Source of the DNA: an uncultured Ruminococcus sp.
GTDB lineage: Bacteria > Bacillota > Clostridia > Oscillospirales > Ruminococcaceae
Direction of reading: 5' to 3'
Length of the DNA stretch: 16,914 nt
NCBI GenBank assembly: GCA_947174625.1
Contig: CAMWJT010000007.1
Coordinates: 1 to 16,914 of the forward strand
Shown: one piece after another, positions 13,871-16,914 of the stretch
Layout of the letters: the number at the start of each line of letters is the position of its first letter
Numbering within the stretch: the first letter of the stretch is position 1
Notes under the pieces: model-generated
What the model was told of the DNA's origin: nothing
The model's input: the letters and a program-made list of their open reading frames with translations, nothing else
Databases searched by the model: none
Translations under genes and position numbers: made by a program

Positions 13871-15240
13871 TACCTCCGCTCATGACGTTCATAGAGTACA
13901 GCCGCCATTAGAAATGCACATAATACTGCGTGCATTCCGGAATACCCAGCGCAATATGCCGATACGCCGATGATCGCAGTCAATCCGATATTACTCGAAA
14001 TCGGATACAAAACCAATAAAAGGATACAAAAAAAACTCAGGAATTTCAATGTATCTGCGGTGCTACTGCGCTCTCTATCAGAATTGGAAAGACAGATACA
14101 CCCAGTCATACAATATAACAGCAGTAATATTACCAACACCAATAGCCAGAGAAGTCCGAAATTATGAATCTGCAAGCCGAGTGCATAGTCATTGTTGGCA
14201 GCAATATCATAGACATAGCCGGGACTGCCGAAGACGCCTGCCGAACGAACAAACTTCAATCCGGTATCCAGAAAGATTCTCGCAACTTTAGAACCGAAAT
14301 GATGCATCACACTCAGCTCGGATACATAATTGTCAATATCCCCCTGTGGAATTTCCCCTGCCGTCAATACGCTGTCATAAGCGGATTGATAAACATGATA
14401 CGTCACCGCTGCCCCGATGACTGCCAAAACCACAGCCGCCAGACTACAGCCATACCAGAGGATGCGCTGCTTCAGTGTCTTAATTGTTTTGTGCGGCTCG
14501 AAGAATATCCATGCAGTTACGGAGAGTGCAAAGTAAAACAGAATGCCGTATTCATGTGTCCGTACAAATCCGAACATCAGCAACAATGCAGAAACTATCA
14601 TCAGAATTGTTGTACGTTTATCTGTGTTATCCCACTGTTTTAATCCCTGATCGCCGTCATAGGAAACATGTCTGTAGAACGTATGGTATGCGGAAAAGGC
14701 AAACAGCATCCATGCCAGTAGCGGCAAGCCAACTACCAATCCACCAATGTTCGCCATTTTACCGCCCCTTATGCTGAAATATCCGCCGAATCCCAGATTG
14801 ACCGCCGATATTCCAAAAACGACCTTCCGGATATACCTATCAAGCACCCTGTTAAAGTGCAATACAAACGATACTGCAAGAAATACAGTGAAAAATACAA
14901 CCGTCTGCACTAGAAAGGCATCTTGTCTTATAGTAACGGTTTCCAGAGTGAAGCTGCTTTTGTCTGCCTGTCGGGGGTAGCTGATGGCACTTGTACTCTG
15001 TAGACAGAAGGTCATCAGAAACAGGCAGAATGCAAACAGATTGGATTCTCCGGCTGCCTCCTGTTTAATAAATATCACCAGAAACAGGATGAGCATTACC
15101 ATAGAAAACAGCTGTGTCAAAATCGTTCCTGCCACAAAATCATGTAAACCGCCATGTAGCAGCATGACAAAATCAACATAGCCCCCTAAGACAAACGCAC
15201 AAATTGCAAACAGGACAGGAGATGTAATGCGTAGTTTCAA
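13870..15240 (-). CDS. Divergent SEDS-family (FtsW/RodA-like) membrane protein (456 aa)
   Basis: Multi-pass membrane protein with about ten hydrophobic segments. I chose TTG 15240 because GGAGGG lies seven bases upstream; the longer frame from TTG 15267 overlaps the kinase end and reads through that site. Pairing with a class-B PBP gene in overlapping order is the standard SEDS/PBP arrangement. The usual SEDS signature motifs are weak. NNDYALGLQIHNFG (about 349-362) is at the place of the TDFIFAIIGEELG motif and keeps the Asp needed for glycosyltransferase activity (Asp351 here), and HEYGILFYFALSV (about 229-241) is at the place of QPDLGT. The last segments (IGLTAIIGVSAYCAGYSG) replace the LPFISYGGS region. 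It may polymerise glycan or be a regulatory derivative; the alignment is by eye. Confidence 0.75.
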   Translation of the reverse strand: MKLRITSPVLFAICAFVLGGYVDFVMLLHGGLHDFVAGTILTQLFSMVMLILFLVIFIKQEAAGESNLFAFCLFLMTFCLQSTSAISYPRQADKSSFTLETVTIRQDAFLVQTVVFFTVFLAVSFVLHFNRVLDRYIRKVVFGISAVNLGFGGYFSIRGGKMANIGGLVVGLPLLAWMLFAFSAYHTFYRHVSYDGDQGLKQWDNTDKRTTILMIVSALLLMFGFVRTHEYGILFYFALSVTAWIFFEPHKTIKTLKQRILWYGCSLAAVVLAVIGAAVTYHVYQSAYDSVLTAGEIPQGDIDNYVSELSVMHHFGSKVARIFLDTGLKFVRSAGVFGSPGYVYDIAANNDYALGLQIHNFGLLWLLVLVILLLLYCMTGCICLSNSDRERSSTADTLKFLSFFCILLLVLYPISSNIGLTAIIGVSAYCAGYSGMHAVLCAFLMAAVLYERHERR

Positions 15241-15260
15241 GAAATCTCCCTCCTCAGATG

Positions 15261-16253
15261 TTAGCAAAACAGCAGCTTATCCAGTTCGTCGCAGACCTCT
15301 TCTGCAGACGGAATCATGGAAAGATGATTAGAATGATAGATGATGCGCTTCAGAATATTCCAAATGTCATTATCCGGACAATAAGCAGGCTTCGGAACTC
15401 TGTTTGGTTCGTAAGCAATCAGTTCCCGTTTCTTGATGTTCTCCATCGGCTTGAACCCATCAAGAATCACATAGCAAGTCACGGCTACAGAATATACATC
15501 AAACTTCATTGCCTCTTCCGGGGAAAGCCTGTTAAGTGTGGCGGTTCTGAGGGACATTGGGATGAACATCGGCGAACCGCACTGTGTGATGAAATCTGTC
15601 GCAGAAATCACTCTCGATGTACCAAAATCGGAGAATACCAGTCGGATACCGCCATTTTCTGTCGGAATGAGTAATATATTATCAGGCTTTATGTCTCTGT
15701 GGATAATGTTGTGCTGGTGCATAACCGTCAGATTTGAGAACAGATGGTACATCAGCACCAGTGCCTCTGTTTTCTGGAATACATTTTTCTTCATATCGAG
15801 AATGTATTTCATGTATTGAGTATAGCTCAAACCCACCGGCATTACAAACTGGATATTATCATGTAAATGTGCATTCTTTACAGTACTCAGCTTGGATGTG
15901 CCATCAAGATATGGAAGCATGCAGCTGATATTTTCACGTTGTCTCTGTTCGCTCATTTCCAACTCCGCAGTTGCTACCTTGATATCGATGGCGTTCCGAA
16001 TCATACTCAGCTTTACGGCAGCACACGCATCATCATCCTTCCGGGTGACAAGGTATACGTTTCCGAATTGTCCGCTGCCAAGCAGTCCAATGACATCAAA
16101 CATTCCTCGCATCAATACATTTCCTACCATGATACGAGTCGGTAATGGCAATTGAGTGACATTCCCCATCACCAACTCGAAGATTTTTTCTTTGGAAGGA
16201 TACAGCACATTCAGCTGCTTGGTTAAGAACCGAAGTTTTTCGCTATCCGTCAT
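15261..16253 (-). CDS. Serine/threonine protein kinase (330 aa)
   Basis: A Hanks-type kinase with canonical motifs: Gly-rich loop LGSGQFGNV (58-66), Lys81 in AAVKLS, catalytic loop HRDIKPDN (185-192), DFG at 209-211, GSPMFIP in the P+1 region (226-232), and Asp252 in FDVYSVAV. All catalytic residues are present. The N-terminal 50 residues are a short helical extension. There is no TM segment and no PASTA or FHA domain, so it is cytoplasmic, unlike PrkC/StkP-type cell-wall kinases. The start ATG 16253 follows GGAGG by eight bases and the upstream PP2C stop by three, so the two are a co-expressed kinase/phosphatase pair. The next genes downstream make cell-wall enzymes, which makes that module its likely target; this is inference. 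Confidence 0.92.
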   Translation of the reverse strand: MTDSEKLRFLTKQLNVLYPSKEKIFELVMGNVTQLPLPTRIMVGNVLMRGMFDVIGLLGSGQFGNVYLVTRKDDDACAAVKLSMIRNAIDIKVATAELEMSEQRQRENISCMLPYLDGTSKLSTVKNAHLHDNIQFVMPVGLSYTQYMKYILDMKKNVFQKTEALVLMYHLFSNLTVMHQHNIIHRDIKPDNILLIPTENGGIRLVFSDFGTSRVISATDFITQCGSPMFIPMSLRTATLNRLSPEEAMKFDVYSVAVTCYVILDGFKPMENIKKRELIAYEPNRVPKPAYCPDNDIWNILKRIIYHSNHLSMIPSAEEVCDELDKLLFC

Positions 16254-16256
16254 GGT

Positions 16257-16914
16257 TTACGCCTCCATTTGCTTCAAAATAAATGTATCATTCTGATAGA
16301 TTAGAATGTCTGCCTGAATAAATGATAGCATCGTGCTGAGTACCTTGCCAGGCTTGCAGATGCCAAGCGAAATCAGCTCCTGAGTCGTCAGTTTCTGATA
16401 CTTTATGAACAGCTTCACTATCAGGATGCCTACCATAGCCGGCACTTCTGTTTGTTCAAGCTTTATTCGGAGCGACTCCGGGATAGTATCAGTGCCAGTA
16501 TCGGATTTCTCTGATACATCGGCCAAATCAGCAGATGTATTTGTGGTCTTTTCCGTAGTTTCTGACTTTTTTTCTTCTGCAACCTTCATCTTTTCTTCCT
16601 CAGTATTAGCATCGGAATTTACCAGCATGATGCCAATCGAAACATCATCATAGGTTCTCTGGGATTGCAGTTCCATTAGCTTTGCATGAACCGCAGTCGC
16701 ATCAGAATTTCTAGTGGCATCCGAAATCGCAGCAAGTGTACGCTTTCCGTAGGACAAATTTTCTGTATCATACAATGCAGATGCACCATCGCTACAAACC
16801 ACAAATCCTGCATAACGCTTCTCCAGTGCATTGCCAATTTCCAGCTGTGCGGTCTCTGAGGCATCCTCGGAATTGCCGAAACAGGTTCTACTTGAATCAC
16901 CATTACGGTTGAAC
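16257..16914 (-). CDS. PP2C-family protein phosphatase, 5' end beyond the window
   Basis: The frame is open to the window edge, so the start is not visible; an in-frame GTG at 16802 falls inside the catalytic core and is not a true start. The visible part keeps the late PP2C motifs VVCSDGAS (complement of about 16778-16801) and the terminal metal-site Asp pair in YDDVSIGIML. A Glu/Lys/Thr/Ser-rich linker (NTEEEKMKVAEEKKSETTEK and on) of about 50 residues follows. The last 60 residues look like a winged-helix tail (LFIKYQKLTTQELISLGI...IYQNDTFIL), as in the second PP2C of the window. It lies three bases before the kinase gene, forming a phosphatase/kinase pair. The N-terminal metal-site motif cannot be checked here. 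Confidence 0.85.
   Translation of the reverse strand, partial: FNRNGDSSRTCFGNSEDASETAQLEIGNALEKRYAGFVVCSDGASALYDTENLSYGKRTLAAISDATRNSDATAVHAKLMELQSQRTYDDVSIGIMLVNSDANTEEEKMKVAEEKKSETTEKTTNTSADLADVSEKSDTGTDTIPESLRIKLEQTEVPAMVGILIVKLFIKYQKLTTQELISLGICKPGKVLSTMLSFIQADILIYQNDTFILKQMEA

Overview
The window is a low-GC (roughly 40% by eye) Firmicutes-type sequence. AGGAGG-like ribosome binding sites, frequent GTG/TTG starts, very tight gene packing and an IS5-family element suggest a Clostridia genome (Lachnospiraceae/Oscillospiraceae-like). That taxonomic guess is inference. Apart from the insertion sequence at the left edge, every gene is on the minus strand, so transcription runs from the right edge to the left. 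No tRNA, rRNA or CRISPR array was seen.

In transcription order the locus has three blocks. (1) 16914-12078: a PP2C phosphatase cut by the window edge, a canonical Ser/Thr kinase, a divergent SEDS (FtsW/RodA-like) membrane protein, a class-B penicillin-binding-protein-like transpeptidase with all three catalytic motifs, and a 70-aa single-pass membrane protein. Several of these genes overlap or are a few bases apart. (2) 12044-6747: a protein with an N-terminal helical domain plus a PIN nuclease domain, a kinase with the same N-terminal layout but an apparently dead PIN-like domain, two tandem TerY-like vWA proteins, and a second PP2C phosphatase. Kinase + vWA + PP2C matches the TerY-P (YegI/YegL/YegK-like) phosphorylation triad. 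(3) 6497-908: a dynamin-like GTPase, a tail-anchored protein, a 72-aa two-TM protein, and a Ser/Thr/Gly-rich protein that resembles the N-terminal part of a HerA/FtsK-like ATPase. Block 3 looks more AT-rich than blocks 1 and 2 and follows the only sizeable gap (about 250 bp), which contains a candidate promoter.

An 851-bp IS5-family (IS427-like) element at 69-919 has inserted at the 3' end of the last gene. That gene's ORF now ends at a stop codon supplied by the IS terminal inverted repeat, apparently before any ATPase motor domain.

The likely theme is a membrane-linked phospho-signalling or stress/conflict system. Two kinase/phosphatase pairs and MIDAS-containing vWA adaptors could control effectors: a SEDS-PBP cell-wall module, a PIN nuclease, a dynamin-like membrane GTPase and a HerA-like motor. 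This reading is inference from gene content; no activity can be shown from sequence alone.
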